A stretch of 64,000 bases of DNA from Mesobacillus jeotgali (GCF_031759225.1 NZ_CP134494.1:3594501-3658500), one strand, 5' to 3'. Counted from the stretch's first letter, positions 38,091-48,371 are shown. Program-made: numbers and translations. Notes: generated from the letters alone by a model not told the origin.

Positions 38091-38277
38091 ACTATTTTCC
38101 CCCTTGCTAAGGACTTAACCACTCCCTTTCTATCATACCTTTCTTATTTGATGGGTGACAAGGCTTCGCAAGCATTTTTTGTTGGAAATTAAGACATTTT
38201 TCAGAAATTTGTCGAGAAATTTCGTTTAGGGGACTATTTTGGAAAATCTGTTAGAGTTCACTTTCCAATATTGACTT

Positions 38278-38692
38278 CATCGGTGACCTGTTTTTCCATC
38301 ATCCGGATATTTTAGGCACCAATACGCTTCATTGGTGACCTGTTTTTCCGATATCTGGTTTTTCAGGGCACCAATGCGCTTCATTGGTGACCTGTTTTTC
38401 CATTATCCGGGTTTTTAGGGCGCCAATACGCCTCATTGGTGACCTGTTTTTCATTTATCCGGGTTTTTAGGGCACCAATACGCCTCATTGGTGACCTGTT
38501 TTTCCATTATCCGGGTTTTTAGGGCATCAATACGCCTCATTGGTGACCTGTTTTTCCATTATCCGGATTTTTTAGGGCGCCAATACGCCTCATTGGTGAC
38601 CTGTTTTTCCATTATCCGGATTTTTAGGGCGCCAATACGCCTCATTGGTGACCTGTTTTTTCATTATCCGGATTTTTAGGGCACCAATACGG
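38278..38692. repeat. Array C: 8 units, 52-bp period
   Basis: CATTGGTGACC (first copy CATCGGTGACC) begins at 38278, 38330, 38382, 38434, 38486, 38538, 38591 and 38643: steps of 52, with one 53. Arms ATTGGTG and CACCAAT, with compensated ATTGGYG/GCGCCAAT variants, surround ACCTGTTTTTCCATTATCCGG. It lies between the lipoprotein and DUF84 genes. Frames across it are not genes. Confidence 0.9.
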
Positions 38693-38740
38693 ATTCGGAG
38701 CTTTTATCAAGAGTCTGAATGCAGTAAAAGGAGTAAACCC

Positions 38741-38771
38741 AAAAAAGACAGCCTGTTTAGACTGTCTTTTT
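38741..38771 (-). terminator. Terminator of the DUF84 gene
   Basis: AAAAAGACAG / CTGTCTTTTT stem at the gene's 3' end; overlaps its last codons. Confidence 0.7.
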
Positions 38772-39284
38772 CCCTTGCCCCATTTGATATTCATATTGTC
38801 CGGCCAGCAATTTCATGACATGTGTGAACATGTCACTTCTGTTGATTTGTCCATTTGTGAAAATACCGATTGCCCCTTCGTTTTTGCGGACATTTTGTTT
38901 TTTGGCATACTCGTCCATCACAGGTCCCAGTTCGGCACCCAGCAATAACTGCCTGGCAATCTCGTCAGGAAGAGGAATCCTTGCGCCGCCGGCAATGATG
39001 GGGTCCATCCCTTTGACAGCCAGAGCTCCCCAATTGCAAAGCATCAGTCCGTATGGAGTCTGCTGGACGCCGCCTTCCAAGCCAATTCCTATATCAGCTC
39101 CAGCTCTTTCTGCAGCCTGTATGGCCCTGTTGACCGCTCCTTTGATGGTTTCCTCATCAGACATCGGCTGCTCGCTGACACCTGACTCAGCATCAACAGG
39201 AACGATTTCGTACGGATCGTCCATGAACGCAGCCTTCACCGCGTTGATTTTAGCTGGATTCTTTGAACCTACTGCAACTCGCAT
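38757..39284 (-). CDS. DUF84 inosine/xanthosine triphosphatase (YjjX-like)
   Basis: 175 residues. House-cleaning NTPase that removes ITP/XTP. Motifs 'VAVGSKNPAKINAVKAAF' at the N-terminus, 'EQPMSDEETIKGAVNRA' and 'GADIGIGLEGGV' match the YjjX/DUF84 fold. RBS AAAGGCGGC. Confidence 0.9.
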   Translation of the reverse strand: MRVAVGSKNPAKINAVKAAFMDDPYEIVPVDAESGVSEQPMSDEETIKGAVNRAIQAAERAGADIGIGLEGGVQQTPYGLMLCNWGALAVKGMDPIIAGGARIPLPDEIARQLLLGAELGPVMDEYAKKQNVRKNEGAIGIFTNGQINRSDMFTHVMKLLAGQYEYQMGQGKKTV

Positions 39285-39310
39285 AATTTGTGCCGCCTTT
39301 CATTCCATGA

Positions 39311-39336
39311 AAAAGGAGCAGTTTTCACCTGCCCCT
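39311..39336 (-). terminator. ytoP terminator
   Basis: GGGGCAG / CTGCTCC hairpin with T5 on the minus strand after ytoP. Confidence 0.65.
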
Positions 39337-39350
39337 CATTCCTATTTTTA

Positions 39351-40424
39351 TTAGCTATTATTCTTGATTGTTTCCACAGTTGTTTTATCAGCTGCTTTTA
39401 CAAGCTTGACTAGAAGTTCCTTGGCAGCTGCATAGTCATCGACATGAATCATGGATGCTGCTGTATGGATGTAGCGTGAGCAGATGCCGATTACGGCACT
39501 CGGAACTCCCTGATTGGATGTATGAACTCTTCCTGTATCCGTTCCGCCCTGGGAGACGAAGTACTGGTAAGGAATATCATGAGTTTCCGCCATATCGAGG
39601 ATGAATTCTCTCATGCCCCTGTGCGTGACCATCGAGCGGTCAAGGATTCTCAACAAAGTTCCCTTGCCCAGCTGGCCGAACTCATTCTTATCGCCTGACA
39701 TATCATTAGCCGGGCTTGCATCCAGTGCGAAGAAGATATCCGGATCGATCATGTTAGCCGCTGTCTGCGCACCTCTTAAGCCGACCTCTTCCTGGACAGT
39801 CGCGCCTGAGTACAGCATGTTTGGCAGCTGAATGTCCTTCGTTTCTTTCAATAGCTCGATTGCCAGTCCGCAGCCATATCGGTTATCCCAGGCTTTAGCA
39901 AGGATCTTCTTCTCATTTGCCATTGGAGTGAACGGACAGATTGGCACGATTTGCTGGCCAGGCTTGATGCCGATCTTGATGGCATCTTCTTTATCATCTG
40001 CACCGATATCAATCAGCATGTTCTTGATTTCCATCGGCTTATTGCGCTTTGACTCATCCAGCAGATGAGGCGGAATCGAACCGATTACACCTGTTACCGG
40101 TCCATTGTTCGTAATGATTTGCACGCGCTGTGCCAAAAGCACCTGGCTCCACCATCCGCCAAGAGTCTGGAATCTGATCATCCCGTTTTTTGTAATGGAT
40201 GTGACCATGAAGCCAACTTCATCCATATGACCGGCAACCATGATTTTCGGACCGTTGGGATCACCTTTTTTAACGCCGAACACACTGCCCAGTTTATCCT
40301 GGATCAGTTCATCAGAATACTGTTCCAATTGCTCGCGCATGAATTTGCGGACTGCATGCTCGTTGCCTGGAGCCCCAGGTAATTCTGTCAGTGTTTTAAA
40401 CAGACTCAAAGTTTGCTCGTTCAT
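39351..40424 (-). CDS. ytoP: YtoP, M42-family aminopeptidase
   Basis: 357 residues. Dinuclear-zinc aminopeptidase with '[13 protein letters not shown]' (His, Asp), '[14 protein letters not shown]' (bridging Asp), '[12 protein letters not shown]' (catalytic Glu pair) and '[19 protein letters not shown]'. M42 enzymes form large tetrahedral particles that degrade peptides. RBS GAAGGAGAAG. Confidence 0.95.
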   Translation of the reverse strand: MNEQTLSLFKTLTELPGAPGNEHAVRKFMREQLEQYSDELIQDKLGSVFGVKKGDPNGPKIMVAGHMDEVGFMVTSITKNGMIRFQTLGGWWSQVLLAQRVQIITNNGPVTGVIGSIPPHLLDESKRNKPMEIKNMLIDIGADDKEDAIKIGIKPGQQIVPICPFTPMANEKKILAKAWDNRYGCGLAIELLKETKDIQLPNMLYSGATVQEEVGLRGAQTAANMIDPDIFFALDASPANDMSGDKNEFGQLGKGTLLRILDRSMVTHRGMREFILDMAETHDIPYQYFVSQGGTDTGRVHTSNQGVPSAVIGICSRYIHTAASMIHVDDYAAAKELLVKLVKAADKTTVETIKNNS

Positions 40425-40630
40425 TTAACTTCTCCTTCTCGCGAAAAATTTAGTTTTACTAAAGATTATGTATTTATAAATTCCATTTTACAGAACATTC
40501 ATTATGCTTGCCAGTCTTATTCCTGCGATACGCATTTTTTGCGGGCATTATCCCTTTGCTCCAAGTGTGTGATTTGTTATGATGAAGTTAACTTGAAATT
40601 CCATATATATAACCTTGGAGGTCCTTGACT

Positions 40631-40945
40631 ATGAACTGGAAAGCCTTTTTCATTGGCGTTGGCGCCGGACTGGCTGGTGCGTATGCTGTAAAGGAACTTG
40701 CGTCACAAAAAGAAACCGTTTCAGCTGATAAAGTACTCAATCAAGCGAAGGCAGCGTTTAAAAAATCAGGGCCAATCAGTGGCTCATGGATTAATATGAC
40801 GGCTGAACCTTATTCAAAAGCACCTATTGATTACCAGGTATACAAAGGCGGTATTTCCCGCAATGTCGACGGCAAGGTGGAACAATATGAATTCATCGCG
40901 GATGCTGCCACAGGAGCCATTCTTGATGCCTATCCGCTAAATTAA
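40631..40945 (+). CDS. ytzB: YtzB, PepSY-like small exported protein
   Basis: 104 residues. Short hydrophobic N-terminus 'WKAFFIGVGAGLAGAYAVK' (signal or anchor) and a PepSY-like domain 'GSWINMTAEPYSKAPIDYQVYKGG' split at GG, ending 'ATGAILDAY'. ATG 40631 lies 8 nt after GGAGGT; the in-frame TTG at 40625 is too close. Confidence 0.9.
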   Translation: MNWKAFFIGVGAGLAGAYAVKELASQKETVSADKVLNQAKAAFKKSGPISGSWINMTAEPYSKAPIDYQVYKGGISRNVDGKVEQYEFIADAATGAILDAYPLN

Positions 40946-40961
40946 TATCAGTTGAAATTCG

Positions 40962-40990
40962 AGACCTGCTTAGCGCAGGTCTATTTTTTT
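40962..40990. terminator. Terminator between convergent ytzB and ytnP
   Basis: AGACCTGC-ttagc-GCAGGTCT with a T7 tail for ytzB. Confidence 0.85.
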
Positions 40991-41820
40991 CGTTCAATTG
41001 TTTGCGTTATTTTCCCATCCTGATCAAACTTTACTGCACGATAGACTGCATCATGGTAAAAAGTGAACCAGGCGTCATTGCTGATTCCGAATTCAAGCCA
41101 TTTCTGCTTGGCAAAAATCGAATCCATCGGATAATCGTCATACGCCATTACCCAAAGAGGGTTTTGGTGAGCATGGGTAGGCATGATATCAGCCATATGG
41201 ACAATTGTTAAGTCTTCATCTTCAATGATCAGGATGGAATGACCATCACTATGGCCACCGGTATGAATGATTCTGATTGGACCATAAGACCAATCCTTCT
41301 CAAAAGTCTCGACCTGATGTTCTATACCTTGCCAGTTTTCTTTCCAGTATGTACTCTTGGACCGAATATTCGGATTGCGCATCTCATCCCACTCGACCTG
41401 CGAAGTGATGATTTTCGCGTTCGGGAAAACAGAAACAAGCTCCCCACCTGAATCCTTGGTCAACCCGCAGGCATGGTCAAAATGCATATGGGTCATCAAT
41501 ATGTAATCGATATCTTCTGGCTTCAAGTCCAACTTTTCCAGCTCAGAGATCAAACTTGATTCCTCGAGGACCCCAAAATTGCGTTTTTGCTTCTCATTCA
41601 GTTTTCCATTGCCCATGCCGCTTTCAACAAGGAAATTCTTTCCCTCCGCCTGAATCAAGATTGGATCCGTTCGCAGCTCGATCTGGTTTTTGTCATTCAC
41701 AGCATATTTTCGCGACCATAATGCTTTCGGGACAACCCCGAACATCGCGCCGCCATCAAGATGAGTGACCCCGCCGTTCAACCATTGCAGTTTTACATTC
41801 CGAAGTTCAAGCTTTTCCAT
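40981..41820 (-). CDS. ytnP: YtnP, metallo-beta-lactamase-fold lactonase
   Basis: 279 residues. MBL fold with zinc motif '[12 protein letters not shown]' (HxHxDH), '[12 protein letters not shown]' and '[12 protein letters not shown]'. YtnP is reported as a quorum-quenching lactonase in Bacillus. RBS AAGGAGG before the ATG. Confidence 0.93.
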   Translation of the reverse strand: MEKLELRNVKLQWLNGGVTHLDGGAMFGVVPKALWSRKYAVNDKNQIELRTDPILIQAEGKNFLVESGMGNGKLNEKQKRNFGVLEESSLISELEKLDLKPEDIDYILMTHMHFDHACGLTKDSGGELVSVFPNAKIITSQVEWDEMRNPNIRSKSTYWKENWQGIEHQVETFEKDWSYGPIRIIHTGGHSDGHSILIIEDEDLTIVHMADIMPTHAHQNPLWVMAYDDYPMDSIFAKQKWLEFGISNDAWFTFYHDAVYRAVKFDQDGKITQTIERKK

Positions 41821-41939
41821 CTTTCAGCCTCCTTTTTTCTTGATTGTACCACTCGAGTTTGAAATTTTTAAATAATTCAGCTTCTTTTTTGATCAGTCAC
41901 AGAACAATAAGGCCATACTTTTATCATGAATTCTATTTT

Positions 41940-42048
41940 ATTGGCGAAGTTCACAATTTTATTGGCGATATTTTATTTTTATTGGCGATAATAAGATTTT
42001 ATTGGCGAAAATCTCTTTTTCTGGCGATTTTCACATGTTTATTGGCGA
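41940..42048. repeat. Tandem ATTGGCGA array, 20-bp period
   Basis: ATTGGCGA (one CTGGCGA) at 41940, 41961, 41981, 42001, 42021 and 42041: steps of 21, 20, 20, 20, 20. A/T-rich filler between copies. It lies between the divergent-side end of trmB and ytnP start. No gene in the 41,821-42,124 gap. Confidence 0.85.
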
Positions 42049-42082
42049 ACTGGAAATTATCGCTCTTTTTTTTCAATAAAAA

Positions 42083-42112
42083 AACCGGTCGATGCAAAAG
42101 AATCGGCCGGTT
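42083..42112 (-). terminator. trmB terminator
   Basis: AACCGGTCGAT / ATCGGCCGGTT stem with T-rich tail on the minus strand. Confidence 0.85.
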
Positions 42113-42124
42113 AGTTCGTCTCTC

Positions 42125-42769
42125 TTATTCAGAAATGAATTGTACTTCACAGCGGTAAATGCGGCTGCCGAGTGAGGAGAATTTCTCTTCGTATTCGGTC
42201 ATGATATTGCCTTCATAATCACTGTTGTGAAGGTCGAGGCTGACATAGTTCAACTTCATTCCGTAATGTGAGAAGCTGACAAGGGAGTACTCGAATAATC
42301 CCTGGTTGTCTGTCTTGAAGTGGATTTCTCCATTTTTCACAAGGATGGATTCATATACTTCAAGGAACGACTTGAATGTCAATCTTCTCTTTTCATGGCG
42401 GGTTTTTGGCCAAGGATCAGAGAAGTTCAAGTAGACACGGCTGACATCTCCGCTCTCAAAATACTTGGCAAGCTCTGCTCCATTAACGCTCATCAGCTTG
42501 CAGTTTGGCAAATCTTCTTCAATCAGCTTGTCCAGCGCGCTGACGATGACACTTTCCTGCAGTTCGATGCCAATATAGTTAATGTCCGGATTGGCTTTTG
42601 CCATTCCTGTGATGAACTGCCCTTTTCCCGTACCAATCTCAATGTGGAGGGGCTGATCCTTTTCAAATACTTTTCCCCAATTTCCACGGTGCTGTTCAGG
42701 TTCATGGATTACAAAATTCGAATACTGAAGTAATTTATCTTTAGCCCAAGGCTTGTTTCTTAGTCTCAT
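42125..42769 (-). CDS. trmB: tRNA (guanine-N7-)-methyltransferase
   Basis: Makes m7G46 in tRNA. 214 residues; SAM-binding '[19 protein letters not shown]', '[16 protein letters not shown]', catalytic '[19 protein letters not shown]' and C-terminal '[16 protein letters not shown]'. Confidence 0.97.
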   Translation of the reverse strand: MRLRNKPWAKDKLLQYSNFVIHEPEQHRGNWGKVFEKDQPLHIEIGTGKGQFITGMAKANPDINYIGIELQESVIVSALDKLIEEDLPNCKLMSVNGAELAKYFESGDVSRVYLNFSDPWPKTRHEKRRLTFKSFLEVYESILVKNGEIHFKTDNQGLFEYSLVSFSHYGMKLNYVSLDLHNSDYEGNIMTEYEEKFSSLGSRIYRCEVQFISE

Positions 42770-42916
42770 ACTGACACCTCTGTACTATTTTCATTCGTTT
42801 CAAACAATATCATGCAACCCATATGTTTTCAAGGTGAAATTTATCGGCGCTGCATAAACACAAAAAGGAATCCACAATCTATAGGTGAATTCCTTTTAAA
42901 AGAAAGGGTGATCATT

Positions 42917-43195
42917 GTGCCTTTAAGCCACCATGACCAGGTAAATTTATTAAAGGATATATTAAGCAACCAGCAGACTGACTGCTGCGGTTCTGTTGCG
43001 GAGTATCAGCAATTGGAGCGCCTGATCAAATCTTTGATGGTCAATACGAATGTCGACGGCAACATCAAATCGATTCTGCAGGATGTTTACCAGTATAGTC
43101 AAAATGGCGTCAATGCCTCTGACCTGGAACAGCATATCCAGACCAATCAGGGCCAGTTATCCCAATGGGTAAATGACATTGGACAATTTTCTTGA
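42917..43195 (+). CDS. ytzH: YtzH-like protein
   Basis: 92 residues, soluble and helical ('HHDQVNLLKDILSNQQTDCC', 'LEQHIQTNQGQLSQWVNDIG'). Unknown function, conserved in Bacillus between trmB and ytmP. GTG at 42917 behind AAAGGGTGAT gives the usual 92-residue length; longer in-frame starts add nothing conserved. Confidence 0.88.
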   Translation: MPLSHHDQVNLLKDILSNQQTDCCGSVAEYQQLERLIKSLMVNTNVDGNIKSILQDVYQYSQNGVNASDLEQHIQTNQGQLSQWVNDIGQFS

Positions 43196-43202
43196 AAATA
43201 GA

Positions 43203-43976
43203 TTAAATAAGTGCTTTTAAAAAATCAATCCATTTTTCCATTTCTGGAATGCGATTCTGGTTTTTATGCCATTGTATCGCTGAAAGTGACTGTGCAAGTG
43301 CATACCATTTCATGCGCTGCTTGAGATTTTCGGTCAGGATGATGCCGTACTTATCCAGCCACTCCTCCCATTCTTCTACAGGTATATACGAATACAGTAG
43401 AAGTCCAAGGTCGATGGCAGGGTCGGCGATCATCGCTCCATCCCAATCGATTAAATACAACTGGTTGTCTTCAGTAAGCAGCCAGTTGTTATGATTCACA
43501 TCGCAATGGCAGACAACCTTTTCGTCAACATCAATTTGTCCAACGTTTGCAGTCAAAAACTCCATTGAATCTATGACAGCCTGCTTCGTACGAAGCTCCT
43601 CATCCAATTCCTCGTTCAGGGCATGAAGGAACATCTCAGGTTTCAGCGGACTTTTCCCCAGCCTGGTAAGCATCCCAAGAAGGGGTTCCGACGCATGGAT
43701 TTTCTTCAATAGCTTGGCCACACGGTCATTGTTCATATCCCCGGGCTTCAGCTCTCGTCCGTTCATCCATTGCTGTGCCGTAATGACATCTCCGTTTTCT
43801 AACCTTTTCGTCCAAACAAGCTTGGGTACAATTCCTTCTGCGGAGAGAACAGCAAGAAAAGGGGATGAATTACGTTTTAGAAACAGCCTTTGTTCTTCAT
43901 GCTGCGCAAAATAAGCGGCACCGGTTGCACCGCCTGCAGGAACGATCTCCCAATCCTGTCCAAATAAATGTTCCAA
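43203..43976 (-). CDS. ytmP: YtmP, APH/choline kinase-type phosphotransferase
   Basis: 257 residues. Kinase-fold motifs 'VVCHCDVNHNNWLL' (catalytic Asp and Asn) and 'LYLIDWDGAMIADPAIDLG' (Mg-binding Asp). Likely phosphorylates a small hydroxyl compound; substrate unknown. Convergent with ytzH, with only 7 bp between the two stops. Confidence 0.92.
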   Translation of the reverse strand: MEHLFGQDWEIVPAGGATGAAYFAQHEEQRLFLKRNSSPFLAVLSAEGIVPKLVWTKRLENGDVITAQQWMNGRELKPGDMNNDRVAKLLKKIHASEPLLGMLTRLGKSPLKPEMFLHALNEELDEELRTKQAVIDSMEFLTANVGQIDVDEKVVCHCDVNHNNWLLTEDNQLYLIDWDGAMIADPAIDLGLLLYSYIPVEEWEEWLDKYGIILTENLKQRMKWYALAQSLSAIQWHKNQNRIPEMEKWIDFLKALI

Positions 43977-44059
43977 AGTTAGTCACCTTCATTTATCACT
44001 ATTTCCCTTATGCTAAAAACCGGAAATGGATTCTATAATCACTGTTGTCTTTATTATCG

Positions 44060-44108
44060 GAAATAAAAAGACAGCTATTGATAGTAAAATACATACAATA
44101 GCTATCTT
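44060..44108 (-). terminator. amyX terminator
   Basis: AAGATAGCTATTG / CAATAGCTGTCTT stem (one G:U-type mismatch) with T5 on the minus strand, downstream of amyX. The rest of 43,977-44,247 holds nothing recognisable. Confidence 0.65.
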
Positions 44109-44247
44109 ATAAATTTTATCTCCTAGAGGCTTCGTACGTCAACCCCATCGTGTCTAAATTAATATTGTGAAAAAGTTATCAAGAAATAAAGCTTAAGCCT
44201 TTCATCTGGAATACTTCAACTCCCATGTTCTCAGCAGCGGCTGCTTA

Positions 44248-46398
44248 TCATTTTGCCAGCACAAACAACGAGCATGGCTCAAGCAGGACCTTATCGCCCT
44301 CAATATGGCGAAATGGCTGGGCTGAAGCTTTTTCATGGTCAGCGAGAACATTCCATTTTCCATCCTCCGACAGCTCGACAAGCTGTTGATCCGGTGATGG
44401 ATTAATGAACACCAATATTTTTTCCCAATGCCCTTTTTGATTTATATCCTTCAGCGAATAGCACACTAGCGGGCCCGGCACTTGCAATAATTCCATATGC
44501 CTGCGGATTTGTTCATTATCCTGAAGGCGGAATGCCTCATTCGATTTTCGAATATCGATGATCCCTTTAATGTATTCGACATTATCAAGATTTTCATCCC
44601 GCAGGTCCCAATCCAGCCAGTTTATTTCATCAGGTGACCGATAGCTGTTGCCAACTCCTTTTTTCGACCTGAAAAATTCCTGGCCGCTGTGCAGAAAGGG
44701 AATACCCTGGGCCAGCACGACCATCGAAGTCGCCAGCCTGTGCTGCTTCTTTAAAAAAGCTTCATCTTGGTCAGGTTCGATGATTTTCAGCTTATCCCAC
44801 AATGTATGGTTATCATGCGATTCAATGTAGTTGACGGATTGTCCCGGCTGCAAGAAAAGTCCCTGTTTCACCTTGCCTATTCCTATGCTGCCAGCCATTA
44901 CTTGCTTTGCCGCCTCCAGGTAACGCTCATTTCCTAAAGCATAGCCTTTATCATAAATGTTAAAGGTGCTGCCCTTGATACAATCGCGGAACCAATCATT
45001 GAACTGGCCGATTCCAGGGAGTTTTCCCTGATTCGAGATATTGGCCTTCTGATCAGGGGGGAGGGGAGTATTCAGGTCCCAGCCTTCCCCTATGATCAAC
45101 ACATCGGGCCGCACGCTATTCACTGCATCCCGGACTGCCGTCATTGTGTCGATATCCAAAATACCCATCAAATCAAAGCGGAAGCCATCGACTTGAAATT
45201 CATTCAGCCAGTACATGATAGAGTCGACAATGTATTTTCTCGTCATCAGCCTTTCAGAGGCAATATCGTTCCCCACTCCGGTTCCATTCGAAGGAAGGCC
45301 ATGTGCATCGTGGCGAAAAAAGTAGCCGGGTACGACTTTTTCAAAATGAGATTCCTCGCGGATGTAAACATGATTATAGACCACGTCCATAATAACGCCC
45401 ATCCCGTGCGAGTGTATCGCAGAAATCAACTGCTTCAGCTCGATGATCCGGTTATAGGGGGCACTGGGATCAGACGCATAACTCCCATCCGGGACATTGT
45501 AATGAACAGGGTTATATCCCCAGTTATAGTCACGTTCCCTATCCAATTCGTCCACTCCCTCAAAATCGTGGAATGGAAGAAGTTCTATATGTGTGATACC
45601 GAGATTTTTAATATAGGAAAGGCCAGTTTCCACCCCAATTGGACTTTGGGTTCCCGTTTCTGCCGCGCCCAGATAAGTTCCTTTCCTGACAGCCCCGCTG
45701 CCCGGGTGCATCGTCAGATCCCTGATATGGGCTTCATAGATGACAGCATCAACAGGGTGCAGTAAATTCGGGCCATTATCAACGTTTACTTTCGCTTTTG
45801 CTGGATCGATGACAACACCATATTCCCCATTGACCGATAATGCCGTTGCATATGGATCGACTGCTTCTCTCCATTCCAGGTTGATACAAACGAGGAATGA
45901 ATACCGATACAGCTCCAGGTTCCGATCTACCTTTACACTCCATACGCCTTTATCTCCCCGGTCCATCTCGAATATCTCGGGGTTTTGGGCATCTTCCTTA
46001 AAAAGCCTCAGTTTTATTTTTGTAGCAGTGGGAGCCCATAACTTGAAACTTGTATTTTCAGGGGTGTAACTGACACCGAGGTCATTCCCGCCGTAAAAAA
46101 ATAATGAATCAAATTCCTCCGTTCGGATGACTGCTCCGATTTGGAGGTCCGTTTGACCGCCGTGCTCATCTAAAATCGTATATGTTTTTCCTAAATCAGG
46201 GCTGATACTACACAAGCAAATGTATTTTACTGCATCCTCAAGCAATACCTTCTCCTGGATCGCCAATGGCAAATCAACGCCTTCTCCTTTAAGACGGAAT
46301 TCATTGGAGTTCCCTTCAAAATAGGAATAAGGAAGCAGAACGGTAATAACATCCATTTGATCAAGATAGGCGTTAAATTCCCTTTCAATGGCAATCAT
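44248..46398 (-). CDS. amyX: Type I pullulanase
   Basis: Cleaves alpha-1,6 bonds of pullulan and branched glucans. 716 residues, no signal peptide, so intracellular. GH13_14 motifs: 'VIMDVVYNHVY' (region I), 'GFRFDLMGILD' (nucleophile Asp), 'VLIIGEGWDL' (acid/base Glu), 'YIESHDNHTLWDK'. The pullulanase signature 'YNWGYNPVHYNVP' precedes them. Its start overlaps ytlR by 14 bp. Confidence 0.95.
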   Translation of the reverse strand: MIAIEREFNAYLDQMDVITVLLPYSYFEGNSNEFRLKGEGVDLPLAIQEKVLLEDAVKYICLCSISPDLGKTYTILDEHGGQTDLQIGAVIRTEEFDSLFFYGGNDLGVSYTPENTSFKLWAPTATKIKLRLFKEDAQNPEIFEMDRGDKGVWSVKVDRNLELYRYSFLVCINLEWREAVDPYATALSVNGEYGVVIDPAKAKVNVDNGPNLLHPVDAVIYEAHIRDLTMHPGSGAVRKGTYLGAAETGTQSPIGVETGLSYIKNLGITHIELLPFHDFEGVDELDRERDYNWGYNPVHYNVPDGSYASDPSAPYNRIIELKQLISAIHSHGMGVIMDVVYNHVYIREESHFEKVVPGYFFRHDAHGLPSNGTGVGNDIASERLMTRKYIVDSIMYWLNEFQVDGFRFDLMGILDIDTMTAVRDAVNSVRPDVLIIGEGWDLNTPLPPDQKANISNQGKLPGIGQFNDWFRDCIKGSTFNIYDKGYALGNERYLEAAKQVMAGSIGIGKVKQGLFLQPGQSVNYIESHDNHTLWDKLKIIEPDQDEAFLKKQHRLATSMVVLAQGIPFLHSGQEFFRSKKGVGNSYRSPDEINWLDWDLRDENLDNVEYIKGIIDIRKSNEAFRLQDNEQIRRHMELLQVPGPLVCYSLKDINQKGHWEKILVFINPSPDQQLVELSEDGKWNVLADHEKASAQPFRHIEGDKVLLEPCSLFVLAK

Positions 46399-47365
46399 TC
46401 ATTTTCAACTCCTCGGTATGTCCTGGATTGCTTGTTCCAGATATAATTTTCAAGGCTTTTGGACATGCCTGGACTTTCAGCGGTGTATGTCCGATTGCTT
46501 CACCGTCTGCGTGCGCCAAAACACTGGCAGTGGATTCAATCATGATCGATTTTCCGGTAAACTGCTCTACCTCCTGAAACTTTGTATGTTTTCCCCAGAA
46601 CACACTGATGAAAACCAAAAGCAGCTTCAGCCTGGAAATCCGGTGCACGACCGTAATGTCGAGAATGCCGTCATCCGCGAGAGCAGCAGGAGCAATCTTC
46701 ATGCCCCCTCCGTAGTATGGCTGGTTCGAAACAGTGACAAACCAGGCATTGCTATATTTATACACTTTGCCATCAATCGTCACTTCCATTGGAACCGTCC
46801 TGAATGTAAGCAGTTTTTTGACGAGAATATAAACATAGACCAGCCTTCCCAGCGAGATACGGTTCAGGAGCGCCTTCATCCGGGACTCATTTGAATCCTT
46901 TGCTACAGCAGCATCAAAGCCTACTCCCATATTATTCATAAAATAGGTTTCCTGTAATTCGTCGTGACGAATTTTTCCGATATCAATTTCTTCCCGATTA
47001 CCATTGCGTTTATCAATGATCAAACGTAAAGCATCAGCTGATTTTTTCGGAATGAAGAAACCTCTTGAAAAATCATTCCCTGAGCCGCCTGGAATGAAGC
47101 CAACGGTAATGTTTGGATAGGATGCCGTGCCATTCACCACTTCATGCAGCGTGCCGTCCCCTCCGACTGCCGCAATGACTGCCGGGTTTCCTAAAGCCTT
47201 ACGGGCCAGTGACTCTGCCAGCTCCTGTGCATGCCCTGGATATTCAGTAAAAAAAGCAAGATACGCAATGTCCAGGTTTTCCAGCTCTATCTCTATGTTT
47301 CTCCAAATCTCCCGGCAGCTCCCATTTTTCGCATTGGGATTGACGATAAAATAGATCTTCTCCAT
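46385..47365 (-). CDS. ytlR: YtlR, diacylglycerol kinase-family lipid kinase
   Basis: 326 residues. DAGK catalytic domain: 'IVNPNAKNGSC', 'VIAAVGGDGTLHEVVNG' (GGDGT), 'GFIPGGSGNDFSRG', and C-terminal 'HADGEAIGHTP'. Phosphorylates a lipid or long-chain alcohol; substrate unknown. Confidence 0.93.
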   Translation of the reverse strand: MEKIYFIVNPNAKNGSCREIWRNIEIELENLDIAYLAFFTEYPGHAQELAESLARKALGNPAVIAAVGGDGTLHEVVNGTASYPNITVGFIPGGSGNDFSRGFFIPKKSADALRLIIDKRNGNREEIDIGKIRHDELQETYFMNNMGVGFDAAVAKDSNESRMKALLNRISLGRLVYVYILVKKLLTFRTVPMEVTIDGKVYKYSNAWFVTVSNQPYYGGGMKIAPAALADDGILDITVVHRISRLKLLLVFISVFWGKHTKFQEVEQFTGKSIMIESTASVLAHADGEAIGHTPLKVQACPKALKIISGTSNPGHTEELKMNDCH

Positions 47366-47396
47366 ATGATCAACCTTTATCTATTTAATAGGTTTT

Positions 47397-48356
47397 CTAT
47401 TCTTGACCCTTCGGATTGTTTCCCCACTCAAGTCTTCTGACGGATGTTGTCTGGCAGTACTGCAGGAGAATCTGTGCTGCTTTTAATTGCATATGCTTCA
47501 ATGGAGATTTCATGCCTCTTAGGGACATGAACCATTCCTCGAAATTTCGTTTTTCAATGAATTGTACGCCATATGGCGGGAGAGGATAGTCGATGAACCC
47601 ATTCCTGCTGATCAATAGCTTTTGGACAGGAAGATCCACTCCGTGCATGTCAAAAAGAGTCTTGACGATTTTCTCTGTCCGATTAAGCGCAATCAGAGGA
47701 TTGAGGATTTTCTTTTCCTGATTTCTCGTTTTCTTGATCCAGAAGCGATCCTTTGAGCCGACATATGCAGCATCCTCTTCAGCTTCGATGAATGAAATGC
47801 ACATCGCTGCAGCTGGAGTGATGATGATTAACTCCGCCTCCACAGGCGCTTTTTTTAGTAAAAATATAGGTTTATATAGAATAAGGAAGGTATCGGGAAA
47901 GCGCTGCAGCAGGAATTTCAGTGTAGGATCATTGACGAATTCTTTTGCAATGAATGACCTTTCCGTCAATGTCGAGCTGGCCCATTTCAGCTGGAATGGC
48001 AGCAATCCGTCAAGAAAATGCTGCTTTAATTCCTCGATGGTTTTTAAATTGCTGATGGAATTCAAAGTGCCTTCGTCCATCACATCGTCCTGATCTTCCA
48101 GACCTTGTGGTGCAACCTCCCTGACAGGCTCTGGCTGGCGGACCATGCTTTTTAGTTTATGAAGGATATTATTATTAGACTGCTCTTCTTGTTGTGGGTC
48201 AGTCAGATCCCCAATAGGTTCTTCAAGCCCATTCTCCCATTTTGCCTTAATTCCCTCCCATTGCTTTTTCTTCAGGCGGACGTATCTGGAGGGATAAAGG
48301 TAAATGTCCTGGGCATAGCGTGATACATAGTCTTGGAGTTTGATTAATTGTCCCAT
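47397..48356 (-). CDS. ytlQ: YtlQ, NERD-like protein
   Basis: 319 residues, cytoplasmic. N-terminal 'QDYVSRYAQDIYLYPSRYVRLKK', a variable acidic linker, and a C-terminal alpha/beta region ('FLILYKPIFLLKKAPVEAELIIITP') that may be a degenerate nuclease-related (NERD) domain. Function unknown; conserved position between ytlR and ytlP. Confidence 0.83.
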   Translation of the reverse strand: MGQLIKLQDYVSRYAQDIYLYPSRYVRLKKKQWEGIKAKWENGLEEPIGDLTDPQQEEQSNNNILHKLKSMVRQPEPVREVAPQGLEDQDDVMDEGTLNSISNLKTIEELKQHFLDGLLPFQLKWASSTLTERSFIAKEFVNDPTLKFLLQRFPDTFLILYKPIFLLKKAPVEAELIIITPAAAMCISFIEAEEDAAYVGSKDRFWIKKTRNQEKKILNPLIALNRTEKIVKTLFDMHGVDLPVQKLLISRNGFIDYPLPPYGVQFIEKRNFEEWFMSLRGMKSPLKHMQLKAAQILLQYCQTTSVRRLEWGNNPKGQE

Positions 48357-48371
48357 TGTTGTACCTGCCTT

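Noticed and set aside
38488..38679. 63-residue repetitive ORF in array C
   Set aside because: Arises because three 52-bp units equal 156 bp, a multiple of 3; no RBS and translation is only repeat echo. Same for ORFs in arrays A and D.
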